Shown here one piece after another: positions 26,046 through 35,704 of a stretch of DNA of 64,000 nucleotides. The notes beneath the pieces were generated by a model. That model was not told the DNA's origin and searched no databases. It saw nothing but the letters and a program-made list of their open reading frames with translations. Within the stretch, counting starts at the first letter, position 1. Each line of letters begins with the position of its first letter. The translations under genes were made by a program, and so were the position numbers. The stretch spans positions 281,027 to 345,026 of the forward strand of contig NZ_JACAKB010000001.1 of NCBI RefSeq assembly GCF_030326305.1, given 5' to 3'. Source of the stretch: Myroides odoratimimus (GTDB lineage: Bacteria > Bacteroidota > Bacteroidia > Flavobacteriales > Flavobacteriaceae).

Positions 26046-27299
26046 ATGATAAGAAAATTATTATCACTGTCTCTACTTACTTTGATATCTACATCAGCCT
26101 TTGCTGGGGGGTATAGAGTTGCAATGCAAGGAAATAAACAACTTGCAATGGGACATACGGGAGTAGCAGTCATAAGTAGTGGTGCGGAATCTTTATTCTT
26201 CAACCCTGCTGCATCTGTTTATTTGGAAGATAAGTTTAATTTTTCAGGAGGTGTTAGTGTTTTAGTCGCTGATACTAAATTTCAGAATAAAACTTATGGA
26301 TGGGAGAATGAAACTCGTAATCCAGGAACACCATTCTATGCATATGGTACTTATAAGGCTACTGATTGGATGACAGTTGGTCTAGCTATTTATTCGCCAT
26401 ACGGTAGTAAAGTAGAATGGGATAAAGATTGGCAAGGTTCACACTTAGTTAATAATATTGATTTAAAGGCAATCTATTTTCAACCAACTGTAGCTATTAA
26501 AGTTAGTAAACACTTCAGTTTTGGTGGGGGACCTATTTTCGTAAATGGTGGAGTTACATTTAATAAAAACTTGTCTCGTAGTATGACTGATGAGCAAGGG
26601 AATAGAACGAATGTAACAGTAGAAGCTAAAAACGTTACTGCTTGGGGATGGACAGCTGGATATATGGTGAATGTAGATGATCATCTAAGATTAGGATTAA
26701 ACTATCGTTCTAAAATTGTTATGGATGAGAAGAGCGGTAAGTCTAAATTCTCTGATGTACCAGGATATGGTCAAGGATTGTTTACAAATGGAAAAATTAA
26801 AGCACAGATGCCTTTGCCAGCAGAATTGGCAGTAGGAGCATCTTATACTTGGAATAAGTGGTTATTTGCTTTTGATTATAATAGAACATTTTGGAATGCA
26901 TATAAAGCATTAGAGATTGAGTTCGTAGACAACCCTGCAATTGGAACATCTGTAAATCCTCGTAATTATAAAGACTCAAGTACTTATCGTTTAGGATTAC
27001 AGTATACAATGAATGATCAGTTAACACTTAGAGCTGGTTGGTATTATGACGAAAGCCCTGTACAAGAGGGATATTTTGCCCCAGAAACGCCACGTAATGA
27101 TTCTCGCGCTTATACAGGAGGATTTAGTTATAAGTTTAAGAATGGTATAGCAATAGATATGTCATTGACTTATTTACACTTTAGTGATACAAATAGTTCT
27201 TATGACTATTTTATGGAAGATGGTCAGAATGTGTCTTTTGGAGGGACTTATAAGTCTTCTGTAATCAGTGGTGGTCTAGGAGTAAGCTATAGTTTTTAA
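26046..27299 (+). CDS. OmpP1/FadL family outer membrane transporter
   Basis: 417 residues. The signal peptide (about 1-20, ending AFA) is followed by GGYRVAMQGNKQLAMGHTGVA and SSGAESLFFNPAASVYL, the N-terminal hatch signature of FadL/TodX proteins with its NPA motif. The remainder is a 14-strand-type barrel ending in VSYSF with terminal phenylalanine. It should carry hydrophobic compounds such as long-chain fatty acids across the outer membrane. The SGNH lipoprotein follows after 18 bases and may release fatty acids for it; that link is inferred, though the gene pair recurs in Flavobacteriia. Confidence 0.93.
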   Translation: MIRKLLSLSLLTLISTSAFAGGYRVAMQGNKQLAMGHTGVAVISSGAESLFFNPAASVYLEDKFNFSGGVSVLVADTKFQNKTYGWENETRNPGTPFYAYGTYKATDWMTVGLAIYSPYGSKVEWDKDWQGSHLVNNIDLKAIYFQPTVAIKVSKHFSFGGGPIFVNGGVTFNKNLSRSMTDEQGNRTNVTVEAKNVTAWGWTAGYMVNVDDHLRLGLNYRSKIVMDEKSGKSKFSDVPGYGQGLFTNGKIKAQMPLPAELAVGASYTWNKWLFAFDYNRTFWNAYKALEIEFVDNPAIGTSVNPRNYKDSSTYRLGLQYTMNDQLTLRAGWYYDESPVQEGYFAPETPRNDSRAYTGGFSYKFKNGIAIDMSLTYLHFSDTNSSYDYFMEDGQNVSFGGTYKSSVISGGLGVSYSF

Positions 27300-27317
27300 T
27301 TTAATTAGGAAGAAATC

Positions 27318-28943
27318 ATGAAAAAAAGATATTTATTATTACCTGCCATTGCTTTATTAGCAGCATGTGAACCTTCAATTAAAGACGAGATTAATTCAGG
27401 AACATATTATGCAGGAGAAGCTGACTTTAGTTCATACGTAGCTCTTGGAAACTCTCTTACTTCTGGGTTTATGGATGGAACTGTTTTTAAATCAGGACAG
27501 AAGAACTCATTTCCTAATATATTGGCAACACAATTTAAAGTAGTAGGAGGTGGAGAGTTCACTCAACCATCATTTGAAGATGATATTAATGATGTAGGAG
27601 GTTTATTGTTTGGAGGGCAAGCGAATCCAGGCTTTCCAACAAGAATGATTGTTAATATGATGCCTGGAGCTGATGGACAAGCTATAGGGCCTCAGAATAT
27701 TGATAGAGCAGTAACTATAGAAGCGACTAAGCAACAGAAAAAAGCATATCACAATGCTGGTGTACCTGGTGCTAAGACTTTCCATTTAATAGCACCTGGA
27801 TATGGTAATCCATCGGGGTTATTAACCACTCCTGCTACCGCTAACCCATACTTTGTACGCACGGCTACAGCGGATAATGCGACAGTGTTAGGTGATGCGA
27901 TGAGTCTGAAGCCAACATTCTTTACGAACTGGATTGGGGCTAATGATGTATTAGCATATGCTACTTCAGGAGGAGAAGGTGTGGATCAAAATAAAGCAGG
28001 AGGACTTAATCCTGCAATGTATGGTTCAAATGATATTACTCATGTAGGAGTATTTAAACAAGTGTATGAACAAATCACGAGTACCTTAACTTCTCAAGGT
28101 GCAAAAGGTGTGGTAGCTACTGTTCCTGATGTGACAGCGATTCCATTTTTTACGACAGTACCTTATAATCCATTATCTCCTAAACTTATCGGTGAAGGTA
28201 ATATTGATCAATTAAATAGCTTAATAGGATTATTAAAGCAAATTTTAGCAAAAGGAGGACAGGGGGATAGACTTCAATTGATATCTAAAACTTCAGCTAA
28301 TCCACTTTTAATTCAAGACAAAACTTTGGCAGATATGTCTCCTTTATTAGAGGGAGGGTTAACACAAGTAGTTGGAGCAGGTTTATTTCCTGTAAAATTA
28401 ACACCTGAGCAAATCAAGTTTATTGCAATGTCTTATGGACAGGCTAGACATGCTACTGCAAAAGATTTAATGCTGTTAACAAGTAAGGCACAGATTGGAG
28501 CTTCATTACCTCAGTCAACAGGTAACCCTACAATGGATGCTATGCTGAAAAAAGGAGTTAGTTTCCCTATTAGTGATTCTTTTGTACTTAACCCTACAGA
28601 ACAAGCAAATATCAAAGAAGCTACAGTTCAATTTAATAGTATTATTAAAGCAACAGCTGCTAGTAAAGGATTAGCTGTAGCTGATATGAATGATATCTTA
28701 AATAAAGCAGTTTCTGGACTTAGAGTAGAAGATGGTCAAATCTATACAGCTAATTATTTCCAAGGAATGGGGAATTTAAATACGGTTATGTTCTCATTAG
28801 ATGGAGTACATTTAAATGGAAGAGGCTATGCATTTATAGCTTCAGAGATTTTAAGATCTATTAATAAACATTATAAGGCTAGTATACCATTAGTTAATCC
28901 TGCTGTATACCCTGGGCCAACATTAATGGTTGGTAATAAGTAA
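27318..28943 (+). CDS. SGNH/GDSL-type hydrolase lipoprotein
   Basis: 541 residues. The N-terminus is a lipoprotein signal with the lipobox LLAAC (cysteine at about residue 16). Block I of the SGNH fold is VALGNSLTSGFMDG, with the nucleophile serine in GNS. FTNWIGANDVLAYATSGG provides the G/N oxyanion blocks, and FSLDGVHLNGRGYAFIA provides the D-x-x-H pair. Activity as an esterase or lipase at the inner leaflet or surface of the outer membrane is expected. It is co-directional with and 18 bases from the FadL-like gene, so the pair may act together in lipid scavenging. Confidence 0.88.
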   Translation: MKKRYLLLPAIALLAACEPSIKDEINSGTYYAGEADFSSYVALGNSLTSGFMDGTVFKSGQKNSFPNILATQFKVVGGGEFTQPSFEDDINDVGGLLFGGQANPGFPTRMIVNMMPGADGQAIGPQNIDRAVTIEATKQQKKAYHNAGVPGAKTFHLIAPGYGNPSGLLTTPATANPYFVRTATADNATVLGDAMSLKPTFFTNWIGANDVLAYATSGGEGVDQNKAGGLNPAMYGSNDITHVGVFKQVYEQITSTLTSQGAKGVVATVPDVTAIPFFTTVPYNPLSPKLIGEGNIDQLNSLIGLLKQILAKGGQGDRLQLISKTSANPLLIQDKTLADMSPLLEGGLTQVVGAGLFPVKLTPEQIKFIAMSYGQARHATAKDLMLLTSKAQIGASLPQSTGNPTMDAMLKKGVSFPISDSFVLNPTEQANIKEATVQFNSIIKATAASKGLAVADMNDILNKAVSGLRVEDGQIYTANYFQGMGNLNTVMFSLDGVHLNGRGYAFIASEILRSINKHYKASIPLVNPAVYPGPTLMVGNK

Positions 28944-28975
28944 AATTCTTTTTAATTTTAAACAAAAAATTAAAT

Positions 28976-29332
28976 ATGGGATTTATCATTAGATTATTAA
29001 TTACTACTGGTTTAGTTGTTTTATTAGCAAATATATTACCAGGAGTTTTTGTAGAGAGTTTTACTACTGGACTATGGGTGGCGGTAGCGCTAGGGATATT
29101 AAATATGTTTTTAAGACCTATTTTAGTGTTTATGACATTACCTGCGACTATTGTTACTATGGGATTGTTCTTACTTGTAATTAACGCAGTTATCATACAG
29201 TTAGCAGCCTATTTTGTTAATGGTTTTACAGTAAGTGGATTTTGGACTGCATTACTATTTAGTGTTGTCTTGACATTTTGTCAATCTATAGTAAATGGGT
29301 TTCTACAAAAAGATGAGCCTAGAAGAGGATAA
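28976..29332 (+). CDS. phage-holin-family (YvlD-like) four-helix membrane protein
   Basis: 118 residues, nearly all hydrophobic. Four membrane spans are expected (about 3-22, 28-46, 54-78 and 88-106). Family phrases include NILPGVFVESFTTGLWVAVALGILN-like segments and RPILVFMTLPATIVTMGLF. Despite the database name 'phage holin family 4', these are widespread chromosomal proteins of unknown role, and no phage gene is nearby. It lies 32 bases after the hydrolase gene and ends about 40 bases before the promoter/dyad of tig. Confidence 0.8.
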   Translation: MGFIIRLLITTGLVVLLANILPGVFVESFTTGLWVAVALGILNMFLRPILVFMTLPATIVTMGLFLLVINAVIIQLAAYFVNGFTVSGFWTALLFSVVLTFCQSIVNGFLQKDEPRRG

Positions 29333-29366
29333 AAAAATTAATAGTTGAAATACAATTACTTAAAAA

Positions 29367-29398
29367 GTTGTTTGGGTTGTAAAAATAATATATTTTTG
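29367..29398 (+). promoter_or_regulatory. promoter of trigger factor gene
   Basis: GTTG at 29367-29370, 20 bases, then TATTTTTG at 29391-29398, matching TTG-N(19-20)-TAnnTTTG. The -7 box lies inside the long inverted repeat 29374-29404. Confidence 0.65.
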
Positions 29399-29404
29399 CA
29401 ACCC
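29374..29404. repeat. 14-bp-arm inverted repeat over the tig promoter
   Basis: GGGTTGTAAAAATA, three bases, TATTTTTGCAACCC: arms match in 13 of 14 positions. It could be the terminator of the upstream membrane-protein gene, an operator over the tig -7 box, or both. Confidence 0.7.
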
Positions 29405-29429
29405 AATTTTATATGTAAATACATCAAAA

Positions 29430-30752
29430 ATGAATATTACAAGAAATAATGTAGATGCTCTTAATGCAATCGTAACTATTGAGCTTGCAAAAGAAGATTA
29501 CCAAGGTAATGTAGATAACGTTTTATCTAACTACAAAAAGAACGCAAACGTTCCTGGATTTAGAAAAGGTGCAGTTCCAATGAGTTTAATCGTAAAACAA
29601 TATGGTAAAGCTGTATTGTTCGAAGAAGTAAACAAAATTTTGCAAGAAAAATTAAGTAACTATCTTGTAGAAGAAAAATTAGATATTTTAGGAAATCCAT
29701 TACCAGTAGCTAATGATATTAACTGGGATGCAGATGTATTAAAATTTGATTTTGAATTAGGATTAGCTCCTGAGTTCTCTTTAGACTTAGAAGGTAAAAA
29801 TAAAATCAAGAAGTTCAAAGTTGTAGCTGATGACGCTATGCTTGACGAGCAAGTTGAGTTTATTCAAAAACAATACGGAAAAATGATCTCTAAAGAGATA
29901 GTAGAAGAGACATCAGAAATGGTAGGTACTTTTGTTAACGAAGAAGAGGGAATCAACAATGAAGTTAAAATTGCTGTAAGCGATATCAGAACTAAAACTA
30001 ACCAAAAGAAATTTATAGGTAAAAAAGTAGGTGACCAAGTTACTGTAAGTACTAAAGGTTTATTCGAAGATGACCATAAATTAATGGAAGTTTTAGCTGT
30101 TGATCACGATAAAGTTCACGGATTAGAAATTGATGTAGTATTTACTATCAACGAAATCAATGAAACAGAGAAAGCTGAATTAAACCAAGAGTTATTCGAT
30201 AAATTGTTTGGAGAAGGAGTTGTTACTTCTGTTGAGCAATTAAAAGAAAAAATCAAAGAAGATGCTGAAAAGCAATTTGCTAGTCAAGCAGATCAAAAAT
30301 TCTTAAATGATGTTTACGAGCATTTATTAGAGAATACGTCATTTGAATTACCAGCTGCTTTCTTAACTAAATGGTTAATGGATGCAGGCGAGACTCCAAT
30401 GACTGCTGAAGAGGCTGCTGCTGAGTACACAAAATCAGAAAAAGGTTTACGTTACCAATTAGTAGAAGGTAAAGTAATGTCTCAATATGACTTACAATTA
30501 AACTTCGAAGAAATTAAAGAATATACTACTAAGTTGATTAAAGATCAAATGGCTCAGTTTGGACAAATGGATCCTGAAGCTAAAGTAGTTGAAGATATTG
30601 TTGCTAGAGTAATGACTAACCAAGATGAAGTTAGACGTATTTCTGAGCAAGTTATGAATGAAAAAGTGTTAGCTTTATTTAACGATAAAGTAAAAGCTGA
30701 AGTAAAAGAAGTATCTTACAAAGATTTCGTTAAGGAAATGTACGGAGAATAA
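29430..30752 (+). CDS. tig: trigger factor (ribosome-associated chaperone)
   Basis: 440 residues. The N-terminal ribosome-binding domain contains the signature NVPGFRKGAVPMSLIVKQYG (about 43-62). The central peptidyl-prolyl isomerase-like region is divergent, and the C-terminal helical arms (about 255-440) are rich in E, K and Q. Trigger factor meets nascent chains at the ribosome exit tunnel. The order tig-clpP-clpX is conserved in bacteria and holds here. Weak FKBP similarity is usual for Bacteroidota members. The gene has its own promoter-like site and a hairpin after it. Confidence 0.94.
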   Translation: MNITRNNVDALNAIVTIELAKEDYQGNVDNVLSNYKKNANVPGFRKGAVPMSLIVKQYGKAVLFEEVNKILQEKLSNYLVEEKLDILGNPLPVANDINWDADVLKFDFELGLAPEFSLDLEGKNKIKKFKVVADDAMLDEQVEFIQKQYGKMISKEIVEETSEMVGTFVNEEEGINNEVKIAVSDIRTKTNQKKFIGKKVGDQVTVSTKGLFEDDHKLMEVLAVDHDKVHGLEIDVVFTINEINETEKAELNQELFDKLFGEGVVTSVEQLKEKIKEDAEKQFASQADQKFLNDVYEHLLENTSFELPAAFLTKWLMDAGETPMTAEEAAAEYTKSEKGLRYQLVEGKVMSQYDLQLNFEEIKEYTTKLIKDQMAQFGQMDPEAKVVEDIVARVMTNQDEVRRISEQVMNEKVLALFNDKVKAEVKEVSYKDFVKEMYGE

Positions 30753-30778
30753 TATCCGGAAAAAAATAAGTATATTTG

Positions 30779-30812
30779 AGCGTCTTTCTGTTAAAGAGAG
30801 GCGCTTATTTTT
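30779..30812 (+). terminator. hairpin between tig and clpP
   Basis: AGCGTCTTTCT, short loop, AGAGAGGCGCT (with G-T pairs) followed by a T-run. It lies just after a TATATTTG box at 30771-30778, so it can be read as the tig terminator or as a clpP leader hairpin. Confidence 0.7.
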
Positions 30813-30845
30813 TTATATAGTATTTAAAATAAATTGAAGAAGAAT

Positions 30846-31505
30846 ATGGATTTTGGTAAAGAGTTTCAAAAATTTGCTACAAAGCACCAAGGAATAAATA
30901 GTATGTACTACGATAAAATCGTTAGTAGTATGACTCCTTACATTATAGAAGAAAGACAGATGAACGTTGCTTCTATGGATGTGTTCTCACGTTTAATGAT
31001 GGATAGAATCATCTTCATGGGAACAGCTATTGATGATTATGTAGCGAATATTATACAGGCGCAGTTATTATTCTTAGAAAGTGTAGATAACGAGAAGGAC
31101 ATTAGTATCTATGTGAACTCTCCTGGAGGAGGTGTTTATGCTGGATTAGGTATCTATGATACTATGCAGTTAATCAAACCTGATGTAGCAACGATTTGTA
31201 CAGGTATGGCAGCATCAATGGGAGCTGTATTATTATGTGCTGGAGCTGCAGGAAAACGTTCTGCATTACCACATTCACGAGTGATGATTCACCAACCATT
31301 AGGAGGAGCACAAGGACAAGCTTCTGATATCGAAATTACAGCTCGTGAGATATTAAAATTAAAAGATGAATTATACGAAATCATCTCTAAGCACTCAGGA
31401 CAATCTATGGAGAAAGTACATCATGATAGTGATCGTGACTATTGGATGATTGCACAAGAGGCTAAAGAATATGGAATGATTGATGAGGTTTTAATTAGAA
31501 AATAA
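30846..31505 (+). CDS. clpP: ATP-dependent Clp protease proteolytic subunit
   Basis: 219 residues from the ATG at 30846 (MDFGKEFQKFATKHQ). A TTG four codons upstream is open but less likely. The catalytic triad is complete and correctly spaced: S124 in GMAASMGA, H149 in RVMIHQP and D198 in DRDYW, matching the S97/H122/D171 spacing of E. coli ClpP. PGGGVYAG forms the handle/oxyanion strand. ClpP is the serine protease barrel that degrades substrates unfolded by ClpX, whose gene begins three bases downstream. The N-terminus is about 20 residues longer than the processed E. coli form. Confidence 0.95.
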   Translation: MDFGKEFQKFATKHQGINSMYYDKIVSSMTPYIIEERQMNVASMDVFSRLMMDRIIFMGTAIDDYVANIIQAQLLFLESVDNEKDISIYVNSPGGGVYAGLGIYDTMQLIKPDVATICTGMAASMGAVLLCAGAAGKRSALPHSRVMIHQPLGGAQGQASDIEITAREILKLKDELYEIISKHSGQSMEKVHHDSDRDYWMIAQEAKEYGMIDEVLIRK

Positions 31506-31508
31506 TTT

Positions 31509-32750
31509 ATGGCTAAAGAAGAAATGTCATGTTCATTCTGTGGACGTGCTAAATCTGATACAAATATTCTAATTGCTGGTATAGATGCTCATATTTGTGA
31601 TCGTTGTGTAGAGCAAGCTTATGGTATAGTATTAGAAGAACAACAGTCAAAACATTTAAGTGATTTGTCAAGTGATTTATTACTTAAGAAACCAATGGAA
31701 ATAAGAGCGTTCTTAGATGAGTATGTCATAGGACAAGATCAAACTAAGAAAGTAATGTCTGTAGCTGTTTATAATCACTATAAACGTCTTCTACAAGAAA
31801 TGAATGGAGATGATCAAGATATCGAAATCGAAAAGAGTAATATCTTGATGGTGGGACAGACAGGTACAGGTAAAACATTAGTAGCAAAAACAATTGCTAG
31901 AATGTTGAACGTACCATTAGCTATTGTAGATGCGACAGTATTAACAGAGGCTGGTTATGTAGGAGAAGACGTAGAAGGTATTCTTACTAAACTTTTACAA
32001 GCTGCAGATTACGATGTGGAAAAAGCAGAGCGTGGTATCATCTTTATAGATGAGATAGATAAAATCGCGCGTAAGAGTGATAACCCATCGATAACACGTG
32101 ATGTGTCAGGAGAAGGAGTTCAGCAGGCTCTATTAAAGCTTCTAGAAGGAAGTATAGTAAATGTACCACCTAAAGGAGGAAGAAAGCATCCAGATCAGAA
32201 GTTTATAGAAGTAAACACAAAGAACATTCTATTCGTAGCAGGAGGAGCTTTTGACGGAATTGAAAGACTTATTTCTAAACGATTAAATATGCAAGCTGTA
32301 GGATATAAGTCTACAGTAGAAGGAGATCAAGTTGATCGTACTAACTTAATGCAGTATATTATTCCTAAGGATATTAAGGACTATGGATTAATTCCTGAGA
32401 TTATTGGAAGGTTACCTGTATTAACGCATATGGATCCATTAGATAAGACGACATTGCGTGCAATTCTTACGGAACCTAAAAATGCTCTAATAAAACAATA
32501 TGAAAAGCTATTCGAAATGGATGGTATTAAGTTCTCTATTACTGATGAGGCATTAGATTATATTGTGGATAAAGCACTAGAGTATAAGTTAGGAGCTAGA
32601 GGATTGAGATCATTATGTGAAGCTATTCTAACAGACGCTATGTATGAGTTACCTAGCCAAGATGGAGTAAAAGAGTTAAATGTAGATAAAGACTACACGG
32701 CTCAGGCATTAAATAAAAATTTATTGCAACGATTAGAAGTTGCATCATAA
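31509..32750 (+). CDS. clpX: ATP-dependent Clp protease ATP-binding subunit ClpX
   Basis: 413 residues. The N-terminal zinc-binding domain has four cysteines (C8, C11, C30, C33) in CSFCGRAK and CDRC. The AAA+ domain has Walker A GQTGTGKT with K122, Walker [12 protein letters not shown] (about 180-190), the pore loop GYVGED and sensor II in GARGLRS. ClpX unfolds tagged proteins and threads them into ClpP, the gene immediately upstream. A strong terminator follows the stop by one or two bases. Confidence 0.96.
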   Translation: MAKEEMSCSFCGRAKSDTNILIAGIDAHICDRCVEQAYGIVLEEQQSKHLSDLSSDLLLKKPMEIRAFLDEYVIGQDQTKKVMSVAVYNHYKRLLQEMNGDDQDIEIEKSNILMVGQTGTGKTLVAKTIARMLNVPLAIVDATVLTEAGYVGEDVEGILTKLLQAADYDVEKAERGIIFIDEIDKIARKSDNPSITRDVSGEGVQQALLKLLEGSIVNVPPKGGRKHPDQKFIEVNTKNILFVAGGAFDGIERLISKRLNMQAVGYKSTVEGDQVDRTNLMQYIIPKDIKDYGLIPEIIGRLPVLTHMDPLDKTTLRAILTEPKNALIKQYEKLFEMDGIKFSITDEALDYIVDKALEYKLGARGLRSLCEAILTDAMYELPSQDGVKELNVDKDYTAQALNKNLLQRLEVAS

Positions 32751-32751
32751 T

Positions 32752-32783
32752 AAAAAAGCAGGAAAGATCTTCCTGCTTTTTTT
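32752..32783. terminator. terminator between clpX and the convergent lipoprotein gene
   Basis: AAAAAAGCAGGAA, short loop, TTCCTGCTTTTTT, overlapping the last bases of the minus-strand lipoprotein gene. It is symmetrical and probably serves both directions. Confidence 0.88.
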
Positions 32784-33120
32784 ATTGAGTAAATTGTTTT
32801 CTCAATTTCATATATTTCTTAAGTTGGTTGGATGTTATTCTGTTCTGATTAATTAAAAGATTTAATTTATTATCTAATACATTAATATCTAACATGAGAT
32901 CAGAGTATCTTTTTAAGGCATCTTTATTACCATATAACGCTTTTGGGTATATTTCTGAGTAGATAGAAGCATGTTGACTGTAAATAGTAAGTATAGAGTC
33001 TATTTCTACTTGGTAAGCTTTATCTTCTTCTGTAGGCTCCATTACTGTATATCGCCCTTCATTACAACCAGAAAAAAGAAGAAAGAAAGAGATAACTAAT
33101 AGATAAACATATTTTTGCAT
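32782..33120 (-). CDS. small putative lipoprotein of unknown function
   Basis: 112 residues. The N-terminus is a lipoprotein signal: hydrophobic 4-17, lipobox FSGC with C19, then a polar CNEGRYTVMEPTEED. The mature part is helical with little tryptophan or cysteine (LDINVLDNKLNLLINQ and YMKLRKQF) and could form a two-helix bundle. I do not recognise the family. It lies between clpX (convergent) and a response regulator gene 144 bases away in the same direction. No operon partner is evident. Confidence 0.65.
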   Translation of the reverse strand: MQKYVYLLVISFFLLFSGCNEGRYTVMEPTEEDKAYQVEIDSILTIYSQHASIYSEIYPKALYGNKDALKRYSDLMLDINVLDNKLNLLINQNRITSNQLKKYMKLRKQFTQ

Positions 33121-33264
33121 AATACAGTATGATTTATGGAAGGTAAAAGTACTGGCTATAAATGACAGTGTTTTACGGAAAACCTCATTTAGTGAATATT
33201 TATGTCAAAAAGATAGATGAGTATTAGAGTTTACTGTAGTATTTGGTTAATGGAGAATCTGGGT

Positions 33265-33936
33265 TTAAATGATTCCCATATCTTTTACAATACCAATAAG
33301 GTGTGTCGTGTTTTTAGCATTAAAAGAAACTCTTAAACGGCTAATTCTCTTTTCGATACTACTTGTACTTGCTATTGATAAATTATCTTCTTTAAACTTA
33401 TGACTCATTTCACTTTGAGAATACCCTTCTGCTAGTAGACGGAGAATGGTTAAATCTTCCTCTTGTAGTACTAGTGTGACAGGATTGTCTTTTACATCCT
33501 TGATATCTGGTGATAGATAAGGTTTTTCCTCTTGTTGGATATAGGTGATAGCTGCTAGTAATTCTTTAATACTATTTCTCCCTTTACTGATATAAGCATT
33601 GACTTTTAAATCATCTATTAATTCACTTACTTCTATAAATCTGTTTTCTATAGAATAGACAATGACTTTAAGATTGTCATCTTGTTCACGTATTAATTTG
33701 ATTAAGTCTGCTCCTCCCTTTAGTTTAGTTTCTCTATAGTCTTCTTGAAAAGACAAGTCAGAGATGATTAAATCAAACGGAGAGTTATTGTTCTTAGCAC
33801 CTTGAATTTTTAGCCAAGCATCATCACAGTATTTAGTACTGTATACTTCGACCTGTGGAATGTTGTCACTTAAGGCTTGTACAATACCAATATTGATACT
33901 ATCATAATCCTCGACAACTAATATCTTTTTAAACAT
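33265..33936 (-). CDS. LuxR-type (NarL-like) response regulator
   Basis: 223 residues. The receiver domain (about 1-130) has the acidic pair ED (9-10), the phosphoacceptor D60 in LIISDLS, and a K in the SKGRN segment matching the conserved lysine. The C-terminal helix-turn-helix (about 155-215) has ILRLLAEGYSQSEMSHKF and SSIEKRISRLRVSF, an atypical LuxR recognition helix. Its start overlaps the kinase gene stop by 8 bases, so it is translationally coupled to the TPR histidine kinase, its obvious partner. The regulated genes are unknown; the tandem-repeat lipoprotein gene upstream is a plausible neighbour target. Confidence 0.85.
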   Translation of the reverse strand: MFKKILVVEDYDSINIGIVQALSDNIPQVEVYSTKYCDDAWLKIQGAKNNNSPFDLIISDLSFQEDYRETKLKGGADLIKLIREQDDNLKVIVYSIENRFIEVSELIDDLKVNAYISKGRNSIKELLAAITYIQQEEKPYLSPDIKDVKDNPVTLVLQEEDLTILRLLAEGYSQSEMSHKFKEDNLSIASTSSIEKRISRLRVSFNAKNTTHLIGIVKDMGII

Positions 33937-35671
33937 AATTTTTTTTCGGTAATTGGATATTATACTTTACACCCAGTTTATTAGTTGAATCAAATATAAA
34001 TGTTCCTCCAATATTAGTAATACGGTTTTCCACATTTGAAAGCCCATTTTTTGATTTAATATCCTCCTGTATGATTCCTACGCCGTTATCAGAATAGAAT
34101 ATTTTAAAGTATTTTTTATCTTCATTGAATTTGAATACTACTATAGTAGCCATACTATGTTTCTTCATATTGACTAATAATTCTTGTATTACTCGATAGA
34201 TGGTTATCTTTTGATTCTTATCAAGTAAAGAAAAATCAAAGTTGTCAAGCCCTGAGATGATAATCTGGCAGTTAGCAGTAGTGTATTCATTGAATAAATT
34301 AGTCAAATGCGTAACAAAAGTTTCATCCGTTGCAATAGAGCTATGTTGCAGAGAAATATTTCTTGCTTTTTTATAGATAGACTCCAGATCAGATAGTAAA
34401 TGATTCTTTGTTTCTGGAGTTTCAAGGTTAAAGTTCTGTGTATACGTTAATGCATTGAATACATCATTCGCTAATTCGTCGTGTATCTTTTTAGCAATTT
34501 TAGTTTCTGTTAAGTAAGACTGTTGAATCTTATCTATTCTATGACGATGTTTTATTCTTCTGTAAATAAAAGATGTAATCACTCCACCTGCCAATAAACA
34601 AAGAAGACTCACATAAAGAGCATTTTTACTTCTAGCAGATACTAGTTCACTGTGTTGTAAATCAAGTTTTAGCTTAATGTTCTCTTGTTCATGTTGTTCA
34701 AAGTCATAACGTATTTTAGCGAATTGGTTCTTCGCTTGCTGAGTCTCCGTAGCGATTTCTTTAGAAAGGTCTATATAATCTGCATAATACTTAGAGGGAC
34801 TTTCTTTACTAGACTTGATGAGGTATTCAAGAGCTTGTAGTTTGTCTTTTTTATTTTTATTAGTTGTAGTGATTTCATAAGCCTTTAAGGCATAGTCATG
34901 TGCAGAGTGATAATCTTTATTTAAGGTATAATATTCTGCTAGGTTGATATAGCTTCTATAGATGTCATTTTGATTGATATCGTTTAGTCTTATAGCTAAG
35001 GCTTCTTCAAGTTCTTTTAACCCTTGTGATTTGTCTTGTAAGTAAAGGGCTTTTCCTAGGTTATTAAGGACTCGTGCTTGCTCTAAGGGCATTTCTTTAA
35101 ATACATTAGAAGAAAGAATGCTTTGTAGAATATCAATTGCTTTAGTGTATTCTTTTAAACTAATATAATTAGAAGCTATATTGTTGTTTATTATATCTTT
35201 ATCTATATTTTCAGGTATTAATTTTAATGCATATTTGTATGTTTTTATTGCTGTTAAATTATCATCTAGATTAGTATAACAATGTGCTAAAGTATTATAA
35301 ATATAAATGACAAAAGGTTTATTGTCTTTATTAACTTTAGGAAGTTCCTTAATGATTAATTCTTGTGCACTATTGGAGTCGCCAATAATTAAATAAATTG
35401 TAGCTATACGTAGATTGTTGTAAGTAATACTTTCTTCTGATTTGTAAATTTTTTTAAAATAAAAGTTAGATTTTAAAAAAAAACTAAAAGCACTATCTAA
35501 TTGATTTTTATTATATAAGCTATCTGCATGACCTTGATATCTATAAGCTAATTCTGATTCTTTTTCATTAGTGGAATTAGCTGGTTTTGTTAAGCACGAA
35601 CAAAAAGATAACAGTAGAAGTGTTGTCAAAAGAAAATTCGAAGAATAGAAAGTGTGTAGGTGTCTTTTCAT
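33929..35671 (-). CDS. TPR-containing sensor histidine kinase (NarX/HPK7-like)
   Basis: 580 residues. An N-terminal signal with a lipobox-like SFCSC (about 22-26) is followed by a periplasmic region of six or so tetratricopeptide-like repeats (about 35-290), a coiled coil, and one membrane span (about 350-370). The DHp segment KKIHDELANDVFNAL carries phosphoacceptor H397. The ATPase domain has the N-box QELLVNMKKHS, G1 DNGVGI and G2 NGLSNVENRI. This architecture (periplasmic TPRs plus a HisKA_3-type kinase) is frequent in Bacteroidota. The signal is unknown; TPRs suggest a protein or peptide ligand. It is paired with the response regulator overlapping its 3' end. Confidence 0.87.
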   Translation of the reverse strand: MKRHLHTFYSSNFLLTTLLLLSFCSCLTKPANSTNEKESELAYRYQGHADSLYNKNQLDSAFSFFLKSNFYFKKIYKSEESITYNNLRIATIYLIIGDSNSAQELIIKELPKVNKDNKPFVIYIYNTLAHCYTNLDDNLTAIKTYKYALKLIPENIDKDIINNNIASNYISLKEYTKAIDILQSILSSNVFKEMPLEQARVLNNLGKALYLQDKSQGLKELEEALAIRLNDINQNDIYRSYINLAEYYTLNKDYHSAHDYALKAYEITTTNKNKKDKLQALEYLIKSSKESPSKYYADYIDLSKEIATETQQAKNQFAKIRYDFEQHEQENIKLKLDLQHSELVSARSKNALYVSLLCLLAGGVITSFIYRRIKHRHRIDKIQQSYLTETKIAKKIHDELANDVFNALTYTQNFNLETPETKNHLLSDLESIYKKARNISLQHSSIATDETFVTHLTNLFNEYTTANCQIIISGLDNFDFSLLDKNQKITIYRVIQELLVNMKKHSMATIVVFKFNEDKKYFKIFYSDNGVGIIQEDIKSKNGLSNVENRITNIGGTFIFDSTNKLGVKYNIQLPKKNYV

Positions 35672-35704
35672 TCTTCGAATTTAGTAATTTTCTAAATAGG
35701 TCAA

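Noticed and set aside
28976-29332. Prophage signal from the 'phage holin' family protein
   Set aside because: The family name is misleading. Neighbours are housekeeping genes and there are no phage structural or lysis genes.
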